A stretch of DNA of 64,000 nt from Celeribacter baekdonensis (GCF_900102315.1 NZ_FNBL01000017.1:1-64000); one strand, 5' to 3'; shown: positions 41,328-50,391, numbered from the stretch's first letter. Notes: a model not told the origin generated them from the letters alone. Numbers and translations are program-made.

Positions 41328-42533
41328 CTATTGCGGCATCTCCCCCGAAATCCGTTTGAGTCCGGCAGCGCGGGGATCATAGTGATAGCCCGTTATTGTG
41401 CCGTCCCTGATCTTTTCGACAGCGTCGTTGATTACAAAGAGAGGAACGAGGAACCATTCTCGCGGGACCACAGGCCTTCCAAAGCGATCCATGATCTCGA
41501 TCTCGAGCCGTGCAGGTTCGAAAATGCGGTGGATCAGGTTCTCCAACTTGGACCGATTGATGTTGTAGAGCTCGTATGTCGCGACCACCTCGACATTCGC
41601 CATCAGAAACGTCGGCTGCAACTGCGCGCCGGCGATCCGCTTCTCGACGCTCATATTGGTAACGCCGATCTTGTGCACCAGTTCCCGGTTTTCCGTGACG
41701 AGTGGATGATCGGATTTGCTGCGAAGCACATAAATGATCCCGCTCGCCTCATCACCATCGATTGTCTGGTCCGAAAAAAGTGGGCCTGCCGATGGGTCAG
41801 TGATTCGGCGTCCCGCGCCGTCCTTGTTCAACGCGCGCTGGAGCGAGCGCATCAGCATGTTGCTCTCGGTGCCGTTGTCAAAAATCACCCGCAGACGAGC
41901 ATCGGTACGACCTTGCTCATTCGTGATGGTCTCACCCTTTTCAGTAACATAGGCTTTCTGACCGCCGACGATGAAAAAGCGGCCCTTCTCAATCTCGGCT
42001 TTCATCTCGAAAGGGCGGGTCTCCCGCAAACCGCTATCCAGTTCTTTCTGGACCATCTCGAACAATGGCTTGAACTTCGAAAAATCTTCGCATTTTTCGC
42101 GATTGGCGACCTCGTCGGCGGCCTTTTTCTCGGCTGTAGAGCGGACATGCTTCAATTCTGTGAGTGGTGACTTGGCTACTTCTACGCCCAACTCAGCGAG
42201 CAGGGCATCGTCTTCTAGATCTTCGGCGCCCGACGTTGAGGCCGCAAAGGTTTCTGCAAGAAGACCTTGCTCGTCCAGTGGGGCAAGGAGATCGCGGCAC
42301 TCCTGCAAGTCGCGGATCCGATCAAGACGCACGGCGTAGAGGCGTTCAAAGATATCAAGATCCTCCCCGTGTTGGGGAGGCTGGCCATGCTCCTCTGCAA
42401 ATCGCGAGATTTCCTCAAAACCTGCGACGATGCGTTCTTCGCGTGGTGTGCGGCTGAGCTGCTTCTTGACTTCGACCTCGACGCCAAGCTCAGCAAGGAG
42501 GGCATCATCTTCGTCGGTGAAACTCTTAGCCAT
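41328..42533 (-). CDS. GIY-YIG nuclease domain protein (T5orf172-like) with duplicated N-terminal motif
   Basis: A 401-aa protein whose C-terminal half carries a GIY-YIG-type nuclease: GIIYVLRSKS (from residue 265), HKIGVTNMSVEKRIAGA (288-303), then LENLIHRIFEPARLEIEI, which would hold the Glu ligand. The N-terminal half is charged and helical and contains DDALLAELGVEV twice (residues 9-20 and 108-119), possibly binding elements for a partner. It is the last gene of the operon; its ATG overlaps the helicase stop by 8 nt. Here the nuclease could be the cutting part of a restriction-like system whose methylase is encoded upstream. Function is inferred, the fold is fairly sure. Confidence 0.8.
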   Translation of the reverse strand: MAKSFTDEDDALLAELGVEVEVKKQLSRTPREERIVAGFEEISRFAEEHGQPPQHGEDLDIFERLYAVRLDRIRDLQECRDLLAPLDEQGLLAETFAASTSGAEDLEDDALLAELGVEVAKSPLTELKHVRSTAEKKAADEVANREKCEDFSKFKPLFEMVQKELDSGLRETRPFEMKAEIEKGRFFIVGGQKAYVTEKGETITNEQGRTDARLRVIFDNGTESNMLMRSLQRALNKDGAGRRITDPSAGPLFSDQTIDGDEASGIIYVLRSKSDHPLVTENRELVHKIGVTNMSVEKRIAGAQLQPTFLMANVEVVATYELYNINRSKLENLIHRIFEPARLEIEIMDRFGRPVVPREWFLVPLFVINDAVEKIRDGTITGYHYDPRAAGLKRISGEMPQ

Positions 42534-44574
42534 TGGCAGCTTCCTGCTTCATGCGCGCGAGATAAGCCACACCTTCGGCCATTTTCTTTTCCCACGGGTC
42601 CGGTGAAGTAATCGACGGCAGGCGGCCTCGCTCTTGCTTGAACTTGACGGCTCGCTTCGCAAGATCGCGCGCCTCATCCGGTGACAGTTGCACTTTTTTC
42701 GCCGAGATGACGGCCTGGACCTGCCGAAGGCTTTCCTCGCTCATAGTCTTTGCCAGAATCGAGTAGGCTTCGCCGAACGGGTTGATGCGATCAATCAGGT
42801 CGATGTCGAGTTCGCGCACGTCCATTGCGAATTTGCGCACCCCGTCGATCAAGGCGGTATTGCCGGTTGTTTCTGTGTCATCGCGGTTCGACAGCGCGAT
42901 CTCTTTTGCCTTTTGGGTCAGGTTCAGCGCAGCAACTGCGTGTTGGCGCACCGCTTCCTGATCCTCTGCATCTAGCTCTGGGAACCTAGCACCGACAATC
43001 TTGCCCATGCGGACCTGCGTCAGTTCCTCCGGCACCAGCTCTTCGTCGAAGAGACCCCGTTCGATCGTAGTCTTGTCCTGAACGAAAGCTGTGATGACCT
43101 CATTGAGGTCCTCTTGGCAGATGCGCTTGGCTTCCTTGCTCTTGGGTTCGACCAGGCCTTTGATTTCGATCTGGAACTGCCCGCTGGCCTCGTCGAAGCC
43201 GACGTTTTCCTTGTTGGGATCATAGCCGCCCTCACCGTAATCAAACCCTTCGACAGGGCCACTTTTCACGGTCTTGGGTGTGAAGTTGAAACGCGGGGCC
43301 AGCACCTGTTCCATCAGCAGGCTCGCTGCGATCGCTTTCAGTGTATCGTTGACTGCCTCGGTCACGGCTTCGGCCGCGGCGTCGGGCTCCGCGATAAGGT
43401 TGGTGAAGCGCGCGCGCATCTTGCCCTCGGCATCGCGGGTGGCACGGCCGATGATCTGCACGATCTCCGTCAGGCTGGCGCGATAACCCACCGTCAGGGC
43501 GTGTTCGCACCAGATCCAGTCAAACCCTTCTTTCGCCATCCCGAGGGCGATGATGATGTCGACATGGTCGCGGTTGTTCTTATGCGCAGGGTCCTTCAGT
43601 GCGTTGGACACCTTGTCCCGCTTGGCCGGTTCATCATCGACCAGATCGGCGATGCGCAGCACCCGCTCCTCGGGCGTCTTGACCAGCTGAAAGCCTGTGA
43701 TGGGATCCGCTCCCTGCCAATCGCCCAGGGCGTCAATGATATGCTCGACCTCGCGATGCTTGTCCTTGGTGCTTTCGCGCGAGTTCACGTTCGGGATGTG
43801 AAGGATCGTCTTCTCGGTCGGATCCAAAACCTTGAGAATGTCGTCCGCATAGGACCCGGAATAGAAGAAATAACCGATGTCAAGCGTCTTGAGGTATTTG
43901 TAGCCATTCAATTGCTGATAGTAGGTATAGGTGAAGGTATCGAACTTTGCCTCATCTTCGGGCGACAGAACGGCTTCGGCATCGCCGCGGAAATAGGACC
44001 CGGTCATCGCAACCAGATGCACCTTGTCGCGCGCGACAAGGGCGCCCAGATGCGTGCCCAGCTTATTATCAGGGTTGGCAGAGACGTGGTGAAACTCGTC
44101 TACCGCGATGAGCCGATCGTCAAACGCTTCAATCCCGAACTTGTCCACGGCGAACCGAAAGGTCGCGTGGGTGCAGACCAGAACCTTGTCGTCGCTCGCC
44201 AAGAACTTGCCGACAGCGCCCACTTTGCCATCATCCCCGCCGGGAGCGTTGCACAGGTTCCATCGCGGTTGCACGGTCCAGTCTGCCCAGAAGCCGTACT
44301 TGCTCAGTGGCTCGTCGTTGAAGCTGGACCCGATGGATTTTTCTGGCACCACGACGATGGCCTGACGCAGGCCCTGGTTGTATAGCTTGTCGAGTGCTAT
44401 GAACATGAGCGCGCGGCTTTTGCCAGATGCCGGCGGCGACTTGATCAGCAGGTATTGCTCGCCCCGCTTCTCATAGGCACCCTCTTGCATTTCGCGCATG
44501 CCAAGCTCGTTCGATTTGGTCGAGCTTCCATTGGCCGCGTAATTGACAGAGACGGAAGGAACTTGCTTTGTCAT
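42526..44574 (-). CDS. Superfamily 2 DEAD/DEAH-type helicase (682 aa)
   Basis: An ATP-dependent helicase/translocase: motif I PPASGKS (47-53), motif II VDEFHH (158-163), motif III-like AMTGSY, and motif VI QIIGRATRD (373-381). The remaining 300 residues are helical and unassigned. In R-M-like systems such subunits move along DNA before cutting. The N-terminal segment VPSVSVNYAANGS with the following LGMREMQEGAYEKR has a diverged copy upstream at 46219-46368. A 175-bp gap with an 18-bp direct repeat precedes it, so it may have an additional promoter. Confidence 0.85.
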   Translation of the reverse strand: MTKQVPSVSVNYAANGSSTKSNELGMREMQEGAYEKRGEQYLLIKSPPASGKSRALMFIALDKLYNQGLRQAIVVVPEKSIGSSFNDEPLSKYGFWADWTVQPRWNLCNAPGGDDGKVGAVGKFLASDDKVLVCTHATFRFAVDKFGIEAFDDRLIAVDEFHHVSANPDNKLGTHLGALVARDKVHLVAMTGSYFRGDAEAVLSPEDEAKFDTFTYTYYQQLNGYKYLKTLDIGYFFYSGSYADDILKVLDPTEKTILHIPNVNSRESTKDKHREVEHIIDALGDWQGADPITGFQLVKTPEERVLRIADLVDDEPAKRDKVSNALKDPAHKNNRDHVDIIIALGMAKEGFDWIWCEHALTVGYRASLTEIVQIIGRATRDAEGKMRARFTNLIAEPDAAAEAVTEAVNDTLKAIAASLLMEQVLAPRFNFTPKTVKSGPVEGFDYGEGGYDPNKENVGFDEASGQFQIEIKGLVEPKSKEAKRICQEDLNEVITAFVQDKTTIERGLFDEELVPEELTQVRMGKIVGARFPELDAEDQEAVRQHAVAALNLTQKAKEIALSNRDDTETTGNTALIDGVRKFAMDVRELDIDLIDRINPFGEAYSILAKTMSEESLRQVQAVISAKKVQLSPDEARDLAKRAVKFKQERGRLPSITSPDPWEKKMAEGVAYLARMKQEAANG

Positions 44575-44620
44575 GATGTTTTCCTTCTGAGGGGCGCAGA
44601 ATCATTCGCTTTAGGGCAGG

Positions 44621-44638
44621 CAATCAAAACCCGATCAA
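44621..44638. repeat. 18-bp direct repeat, copy 1, upstream of helicase
   Basis: CAATCAAAACCCGATCAA occurs here and, identically, at 44720-44737, 99 bp apart, in the only sizeable gap of the defence operon. On the coding (minus) strand it reads TTGATCGGGTTTTGATTG. Sequences upstream of both copies are also similar (GGCGTG followed by a GGTAT/GGGAT element), so about 40 bp may be duplicated. Possible regulator or recombination sites. Confidence 0.6.
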
Positions 44639-44719
44639 GTAGCGATACCGCACCACGCCTATCGTAACAGTATGATTTATATGTATTTTCCAATTTACGC
44701 CCTCTAGCCCACATACGCA

Positions 44720-44737
44720 CAATCAAAACCCGATCAA
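44720..44737. repeat. 18-bp direct repeat, copy 2, upstream of helicase
   Basis: Identical to 44621-44638. This copy lies 13 bp beyond the stop region of the AlbA_2 gene. The rest of the 175-bp gap (44575-44749) is AT-rich around 44660-44695 and could contain a promoter for the helicase gene. Confidence 0.6.
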
Positions 44738-44749
44738 ATGTTATCCCTG

Positions 44750-46222
44750 TCACGCCCATGAGGGGACATAGCCAGCACGAGGGCGTTCAGCATCCGCAGG
44801 ACGGATCAGACCAGCATCCAGCGTTGCGCGAATAACCCGCGACGCCTGCGCAGCGTTCTGGTCGTCGATGCCGAGCCGCTCCCGAAGTGTCGCGTTCGTC
44901 ATCTTCTGACCGCCTACGTATTTGAGCGCGGCATGTTGGTAACACGCTCGCACGGCTTCTTCCGGTGTCATGTCCGCAAAGCGGCGTGGTGCAAACAGAA
45001 CCACGCGCACGGCGTCTCCCTCCATGCGGAAATCCGGTGGGGGCAACTGGTGTAGCTCAACCGCCGAGATCACCTTGTCGATGCCGGTGCCTTGTTCTTC
45101 GCAAAGTTTCATGCGCCGCATCAAGGAAGCAAGAGCTTCATTTCGGGAACGCGGGGGCGAGTCCAAAAACCGGTCGGGGCTAACCAAGGGGGCGCCCGGG
45201 TTCGTGATCTCCATGCGATCGCTGAATAACTCGATGAGTGGACCGGCACCGGTGATCGTCATGTCCTGGTGGATCAATGCGTTGGCGATCAATTCGCGGA
45301 TCGCTATCGACGGGTAGAGCGGACGCTCCTCGCGGAATGCTTTACCAATCAATTCGTTGCGGGGCAGAAGGCCGTCGATGTAATCCACCAGCCCCTGAAA
45401 TCCCGCTGCATAGCCGCGCTGGCCGTCCTGGCGGTGGCTCACGTCATCTGCACGTCCGGTGCCAGCATAGGCCACGAAACGAACCCCTTTGCGCTCTACA
45501 GAGGGGCCGAAATCGGAAAGTTTCTTGGCATACAGGATTGCGCCCAGATTGGTAATGTTCCAGCGGTCGCTTACATCTTTCTGGATCAGACGATCTGCCA
45601 ATAGCTTGTCGAAGATCCCCTGCCTGTTATCCGGCAAGGGCTGGCCCGTAAGATCGAAGTAGTTGGCGTAATTCAGCCGCGCAAGAACGTCGTCGCCGGA
45701 CAGGAACTGCGCCGCGACGCCTGTCTCCCAAGCGTAGGGCTGCAACTTGCTCCAGAGGGCACGCAGGCGTTCCGGATGGTCGGACAGGCGCGGCGTGGCA
45801 CTGCCGATGCGCAAATAGGCGGTCCGGTCAAACTCTACCGGAGCGGTTGCGGCGGCGGGGATAGTCAGCAGGATCAGGCGCTGCCCGTCATGATCGACCT
45901 CTTCGAACCGGAACTCGATGCCCGGCTGGAGGTGGTTGGCCACCCACAGTTCGAGCGGCTGCCCCTTCTCCTTTTTCACGGTCGGCTCGAAACTCGTGCC
46001 GACAACCGCATGATCGCCGTCTCGCACCCCCCAGACCACATAGGCATAGTGCTGATCGGCCAGCCGTGCAGCATTGGACAAGGCAGAGATCAGCTTGCCG
46101 ATCAACGGCCCGTCGGCATTGTTTTCCTTGAACTCGATCCATGTGGTTTCCGCTGGTTTGGCACGCAGATCGTCCACCAACCTGCGGGTGCGTTCCGCGC
46201 TCATGACAGGGTCAAGGGTCAT
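44750..46222 (-). CDS. Schlafen AlbA_2 domain protein with C-terminal ATPase-like domain
   Basis: A 490-aa protein. The N-terminal AlbA_2 (Schlafen) domain is seen in ETTWIEFKENNADGPLIGKLISALSNAARLADQHYAYVVWGVRDGDHAVVGTSFEP, and the C-terminal HATPase_c_4-type domain in RELIANALIHQDMTITGAGPLIELFSDRMEITNPGAPLV and KLCEEQGTGIDKVISAVE. A winged-helix part follows. Such proteins occur in defence islands as regulators or nucleic-acid effectors. The start at 46222 overlaps the stop of the 49-codon remnant by 4 nt; an earlier in-frame ATG at 46276 lies inside that remnant. Confidence 0.85.
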   Translation of the reverse strand: MTLDPVMSAERTRRLVDDLRAKPAETTWIEFKENNADGPLIGKLISALSNAARLADQHYAYVVWGVRDGDHAVVGTSFEPTVKKEKGQPLELWVANHLQPGIEFRFEEVDHDGQRLILLTIPAAATAPVEFDRTAYLRIGSATPRLSDHPERLRALWSKLQPYAWETGVAAQFLSGDDVLARLNYANYFDLTGQPLPDNRQGIFDKLLADRLIQKDVSDRWNITNLGAILYAKKLSDFGPSVERKGVRFVAYAGTGRADDVSHRQDGQRGYAAGFQGLVDYIDGLLPRNELIGKAFREERPLYPSIAIRELIANALIHQDMTITGAGPLIELFSDRMEITNPGAPLVSPDRFLDSPPRSRNEALASLMRRMKLCEEQGTGIDKVISAVELHQLPPPDFRMEGDAVRVVLFAPRRFADMTPEEAVRACYQHAALKYVGGQKMTNATLRERLGIDDQNAAQASRVIRATLDAGLIRPADAERPRAGYVPSWA

Positions 46223-46368
46223 AGTGTGTCCACTTTCTGACCCACCACGCCTGGGTAGCGTTTGTCGTAGGGGCATTCCTGTATTGCTCGCCGGCCCAGG
46301 TCGTTCGGCTTGGCCGGGCTACCGTTGGTGGCATAAATAATCGAAATGGAGGGAAAACCTTTGATCAT
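46219..46368 (-). pseudogene. 49-codon paralogous remnant of the helicase N-terminus
   Basis: An open frame starts with an ATG overlapping the stop of the upstream gene (ATGA at 46365-46368) and ends with a TGA overlapping the AlbA_2 start (46219-46222). Its product contains FPSISIIYATNGSPAKPNDLG followed by RRAIQECPYDKR. This aligns position by position with the helicase start (VPSVSVNYAANGSSTKSNELG, MREMQEGAYEKR), then diverges before the P-loop. So the AlbA_2 gene appears to have been inserted into an operon with a duplicated helicase start, leaving this stub. Because both overlaps are kept, the stub may be retained as a translational coupler or small protein. Confidence 0.7.
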
Positions 46369-47249
46369 TGACCTCTCACCCGCTTATCAAAACGTCTTAA
46401 AAATATGCGGGCTGTGATCAGGATTATTTGAAACCGAAAAGCACAATCTTCTTCATCTGACAGGCCCGGATGGCTGCCGTGCGGATGCAATCTTGCCCAC
46501 AACCCCAATACGTACGCAGGTTTGCCTCTGTCGTTCTCCCACTCATTGTATTCGTGAAGTAGGAACGGTCCCGATTTTGTATCTGCAAGATATTGCCTCT
46601 TTGCGTCATCGCTAACCTTAGGATCACATCCAAAATACTCCGCAATTTTGTCCAGCAGTTCCTGATAGAAATCTCTGATCATCGCGTTGGCGGAAGACCA
46701 GTTCCCTTGCGAAAAGTTCTGAATCGCTTGATCCAAATGCCCCTTGGCGGCGCCCAACCCGTGCCGACCAAGTAAGGCCTCAATTTCGCTGGTCGCCTCT
46801 CGAAAATCTGTCTCAGGTACATCCTCAGGCAGCATCCGCCTGAGAACAGTCTGTGTAATGACCCTTGGAGCGTCATCGAAAATGGAAGATCTGCCCATTG
46901 GGTCTGGAACCTCCTCTTCCACAAGTGTGAAGCCATCCATTTTCAGACCAGCAAGAAGACGCAACCAGACATCTGGCTTGTTGCGCTTGCTTTGCTCGGA
47001 TGCCGTAATTGCATGCTCAATCATGGCTCTGCTTAGGTCACAGTTTCCGTTGACCGTCGGAACAGAACGTCCCCCCATACTGCTTCTTGCGAACCGAACC
47101 ATTTCAATGGCCTTCGATGCTACCGATCCAGAACCACAGAATTCGTCAACACCCCACCCTAGGGTGAGAGACGAGAAAGCGGTTTGTGTCGACATTTCAG
47201 CAATCATCTCGCCCGCTGCCATCAACGTCATGCTGTTAAAGTCGCTCAT
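46365..47249 (-). CDS. Unknown protein of the defence operon (294 aa)
   Basis: This protein is translated right after the methyltransferase (4-nt overlap). It is largely helical and has no membrane segment. A conserved-looking region near the C-terminus, PFLLHEYNEWEN, VLGLWARLHPHGSHPGLSDEEDCAFRF and ARIFLRRF, resembles C-terminal parts of abortive-infection-type or HEPN-like proteins, but this is an impression without a search. The gene is noticeably richer in A+T than the methyltransferase, suggesting separate acquisition. Function is not assigned. Confidence 0.65.
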   Translation of the reverse strand: MSDFNSMTLMAAGEMIAEMSTQTAFSSLTLGWGVDEFCGSGSVASKAIEMVRFARSSMGGRSVPTVNGNCDLSRAMIEHAITASEQSKRNKPDVWLRLLAGLKMDGFTLVEEEVPDPMGRSSIFDDAPRVITQTVLRRMLPEDVPETDFREATSEIEALLGRHGLGAAKGHLDQAIQNFSQGNWSSANAMIRDFYQELLDKIAEYFGCDPKVSDDAKRQYLADTKSGPFLLHEYNEWENDRGKPAYVLGLWARLHPHGSHPGLSDEEDCAFRFQIILITARIFLRRFDKRVRGQ

Positions 47250-49969
47250 GCGCTCACCTTCGTCGTCATCTTCGTGTACATCTCGAACAGTTTTTCCAGC
47301 CGTTCGGTGTCGTTGCGGAAACGGCGGCCGATGTAGATGCGTTCCAGCACCTCGTCGTTGTGGTCATGCGCTGCGCGGAGGTTGGCGGGCATTTTTTCGG
47401 GGTCGTAGAGGTCGGCGATGGTGGCGGGGAAATGCGCCTCGCGGGCCAGAAGGATACCTTCGGCCGCCGCTGTCAGGTCGGCGCGGTTCTTTTCGGTCAG
47501 TTTCGGGACGGGGAAGGTGTTCCAGCCCATGGTGTTAGAGTAGCGATATCGAGTTTCCAGCTTCCCGCAAACCGTGGCGATCCAGACCAGATGCAGGCGC
47601 GAGGCGATCAGCGCCATGTTCCAGAGCGGGGCATCGTATAATGCGAGAGCGAGATTGGATACGCGAACGTCACTGGGCATCAAGCCACACGGCAGGTATT
47701 CTCGACGTTCAGAGGATACGCTTGGAACGACGATGGAATTTACTTCTCCAATGATTGTTCGCTCGAACTTGTACGGCGTCAGCAAGCCCGCTTTGCCGCG
47801 CTCGCTCCCACCCTGTCGGTAGATTCGAATGCGCTCCAAACGTTCCGCAATCGGAGGTATTGAGAATGCAAGTTCTGCTTGGTGATCTTCAATCCAAAGA
47901 CAATATCTTTGTTGCCCATTGATGAACTCGCTCGATCCTACAATTGGCTTCACGAGAGGAGATGCCTGAGGGAAACCTTCCAAGAGATCGTTCGCTTCGT
48001 CAGGCGACAGTAACAGGTTGCCCTGATCCCGCGGTATGTTGCCGCCGAACATTGTCGCTATCTCTGCAATTGGTTCAGAGGCACGTTCAACAATAATATT
48101 GGCCCCTTCGGTGAGGTATGCATTTATGGCTTCGACTGACTTCATGAAGTCAGCTCCATAAATAGCTTTGGACCGTTCACCAACAGCGGCGATCCCAACG
48201 ATCACACAGGTGACCTGAGCATTCTTGCTCGCATTATTGCCCCAAAGAAAGTTCTGATGTCCGAAAAATATTTCTTGTCCGTTCTGAAAAATTCGGGGCC
48301 AGATCAACGGAACTTGGACACCTTGGCAAATCGAGTTTGTAGAAACAAACGCGAAACAGCCGCCATACTTGATGAAGTCCGATGCCTTCCAGAACCAACC
48401 CGCGATGTAGTCAATTGCACGTACTTTTTTGTTTCCTGGTAGCAGCGCGTTCAGATCGTCCTTTTGCTCCTTGGTCTGATATTTGTCGCCGACATAAGGC
48501 GGGTTTCCGCAAACATACGTCTCGCCTCCTTCATTCGCGAAATCGATCTGCGCCTGATCCAGCGGCGACATGAACAAGTCATCCGCTTGAAACTTCACCC
48601 CCGTCCCCGTGGGCGGGCAGACCGACAGCCAGTCCAGCCGCAGGGCGTTGCCACAGGTGATCCAGTTCTGCGCGTCTAGCGGCAGGAACTCGGCCAACGC
48701 CTCTTTCTGGCCGCGATAGGTCACGTCGCATTGATATTCCGCGATGATCAGCGCCAGCCGCGCGATCTCGGCCGAGAAGTCGCGTAGTTCGATCCCGCGA
48801 TAGTTGGTCAGGGGAATGTCGGTGCGGCGCAGCGGCTCGCCCCGGCGCTTGTTGATCTCATACTCGATCGCGCGCATTTCCTTGTAGGCGATCACAAGGA
48901 AGTTGCCCGACCCGCAGGCGGGGTCGAACACGCGGATCTTGGCCATGCGGGCGCGCAGATTGGCCAGCTTGCGGGCGTTGTCGCCCGCCGCCTCCAGTTC
49001 TGCCCGCAGATCATCTAGGAAGAGCGGGTTCAGCACCTTCAGAATGTTCGGCACGGACGTGTAGTGCATGCCGAGGACCGAGCGTTCCACCTCATCCGCG
49101 ACGGCCTGGATCATCGAGCCGAAAATATCGGGGTTGATCTGTGTCCAGTCGAGGCTGCCGATATGGGACAGGTAGCGCTGCGCGATCTTGGAAAAGCGCG
49201 GCACATCGGTGCTGCCCGAGAAGAGGCCACCGTTCACATAGGGAAAGGTGTCGGCCCAGCGGGGCAGCTTGGCCTCGGCCCGTTTGGGGATGGCGGTGTT
49301 CATCGCACGGAAGATCTCGCCGATGACTTCGTGCGTGTTCGACCCGTCGCGGTTCGCCATCTGGTCGATGGTGGCGGTGAACAGGTTGTCGCTGACGAAG
49401 ATGTCGGTGTCTTCGGCGAAGAAGCAGAAGATCAGCCGCGCCATGAAATGGTTCATGTCGTGGCGTTTTTCGGCGCTGCCCCAGTCGGGGTTGTCCTTGA
49501 TCAGCTCGACATAGAGCCGGTTGAGGCGGCTGGTGGCGCGGATGTCAAACGCACTTTCGCGGATCTGCTTGACGGTAGAGATGCCGGCGAGCGGCAGGAA
49601 GAAGCCGAAGTGATCGGGGAAATCGGTGTAGCGGCAGGCGATGGTCTCGCCGGTGGTGATGTCCTCGGCCTCGAGGTCGATGCCGTCAGTGGCGAGGATG
49701 AACTTCGCCTTGGCGCGGGAGGTGGCAGGGCTTTCGCGCAGGGCGGCGAGGGTTGCCGCGATTTCGCCCGGGACGCAGGTCGCAAGGTGGATGTTGTTGG
49801 TCTGCAGGACGCCGCCGATGTCGGACTTGTTCGATGCGCCGGTGCGCAGGCGCTTGATTGTCGTCTCCTTGTTTCCGAAGGCCATGAGGAAGGCATAGGG
49901 GAACTCTGCCGCATCAAAGGGCTGCTCGGCGAGTTCGGAAACGGCTTGTTCAATCTCAACGGCGTTCAT
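47246..49969 (-). CDS. Large MmeI-like DNA methyltransferase (907 aa)
   Basis: A class I SAM-dependent, probably N6-adenine, DNA methyltransferase with the MmeI-type layout. Motif I FDPACGSGNFLVIAYKE is near residue 346-362, motif IV CGNPPYVGDKYQTKEQ near 486, with a target-recognition and C-terminal region (MGWNTFPVPKLTEKNR, PANLRAAHDHNDEVLERIYIGRRFRND) behind. The N-terminal ~300 residues correspond to the helical spacer (RHDMNHFMARLIFCFFAEDTDIF), but no D-x9-ExK nuclease motif is seen, unlike true MmeI. Start MNAVEIEQ at 49969 overlaps the toxin gene stop by 4 nt. The separate helicase and GIY-YIG genes may supply the missing restriction activity. Confidence 0.9.
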   Translation of the reverse strand: MNAVEIEQAVSELAEQPFDAAEFPYAFLMAFGNKETTIKRLRTGASNKSDIGGVLQTNNIHLATCVPGEIAATLAALRESPATSRAKAKFILATDGIDLEAEDITTGETIACRYTDFPDHFGFFLPLAGISTVKQIRESAFDIRATSRLNRLYVELIKDNPDWGSAEKRHDMNHFMARLIFCFFAEDTDIFVSDNLFTATIDQMANRDGSNTHEVIGEIFRAMNTAIPKRAEAKLPRWADTFPYVNGGLFSGSTDVPRFSKIAQRYLSHIGSLDWTQINPDIFGSMIQAVADEVERSVLGMHYTSVPNILKVLNPLFLDDLRAELEAAGDNARKLANLRARMAKIRVFDPACGSGNFLVIAYKEMRAIEYEINKRRGEPLRRTDIPLTNYRGIELRDFSAEIARLALIIAEYQCDVTYRGQKEALAEFLPLDAQNWITCGNALRLDWLSVCPPTGTGVKFQADDLFMSPLDQAQIDFANEGGETYVCGNPPYVGDKYQTKEQKDDLNALLPGNKKVRAIDYIAGWFWKASDFIKYGGCFAFVSTNSICQGVQVPLIWPRIFQNGQEIFFGHQNFLWGNNASKNAQVTCVIVGIAAVGERSKAIYGADFMKSVEAINAYLTEGANIIVERASEPIAEIATMFGGNIPRDQGNLLLSPDEANDLLEGFPQASPLVKPIVGSSEFINGQQRYCLWIEDHQAELAFSIPPIAERLERIRIYRQGGSERGKAGLLTPYKFERTIIGEVNSIVVPSVSSERREYLPCGLMPSDVRVSNLALALYDAPLWNMALIASRLHLVWIATVCGKLETRYRYSNTMGWNTFPVPKLTEKNRADLTAAAEGILLAREAHFPATIADLYDPEKMPANLRAAHDHNDEVLERIYIGRRFRNDTERLEKLFEMYTKMTTKVSA

Positions 49970-50388
49970 GCGGTAGTCCAGGGGTTGATCAGGTCGATCT
50001 CGCAACCCTCGAAGTCAGGCGTGTTGCGCGTGGCGACGGAGGCACCACGGGTGTGGGCAATTGAGGCAATCTGGCAATCGGCCTGGGTGATCGGTCGCCC
50101 GGCGGACCGTCGTGCGGCGGAGATGGCGGCATAGGACTGCGCGGCGGCGCTGTCGAAAGGCAGAATGCGCCCCGCAAGGTCCTCACGCAGGATGCTGTCC
50201 ACTGCATCAACCAGCGCGGCGCGCCGCTTGCCGTTCCCCATGATCGCGAGGCCGTAGCGCAGTTCCGCTTCCGATATCGAGGTCAGGTAGACGTTGAGCC
50301 CGTCCTGCGCCGACAGCCATTGCTCGACCCTCGGCTCGGGAGCCGGGCGCAACAGCTCAGAGAGGACATTCGTGTCGAGGATGATCAT
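49966..50388 (-). CDS. PIN-domain toxin, FitB/VapC type
   Basis: A 140-aa PIN-domain RNase: MIILDTNVLSELLRPAPEP (first Asp), TSISEAELRYGL (Glu), PITQADCQIASIAHTRGASVATRNTPDFEGCEIDLINPW (later Asp residues). These are FitB-like features. Its stop overlaps the methyltransferase start, so toxin and methylase are made from one message. That coupling is unusual and suggests that the toxin-antitoxin pair stabilises or guards the defence operon. Confidence 0.88.
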   Translation of the reverse strand: MIILDTNVLSELLRPAPEPRVEQWLSAQDGLNVYLTSISEAELRYGLAIMGNGKRRAALVDAVDSILREDLAGRILPFDSAAAQSYAAISAARRSAGRPITQADCQIASIAHTRGASVATRNTPDFEGCEIDLINPWTTA

Positions 50389-50391
50389 GCG

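Noticed and set aside
42164-44385. Long plus-strand frames opposite the helicase and GIY-YIG genes
   Set aside because: They are reverse-frame shadows of genes with intact helicase and nuclease motifs.
41328-50005. Assigning the operon to BREX, DISARM or a classical type I/III R-M system
   Set aside because: No PglZ, BrxC, DUF1998-type DrmB, PLD nuclease, HsdS or Mod/Res pair is visible; only the methylase and helicase classes are shared in a general way.
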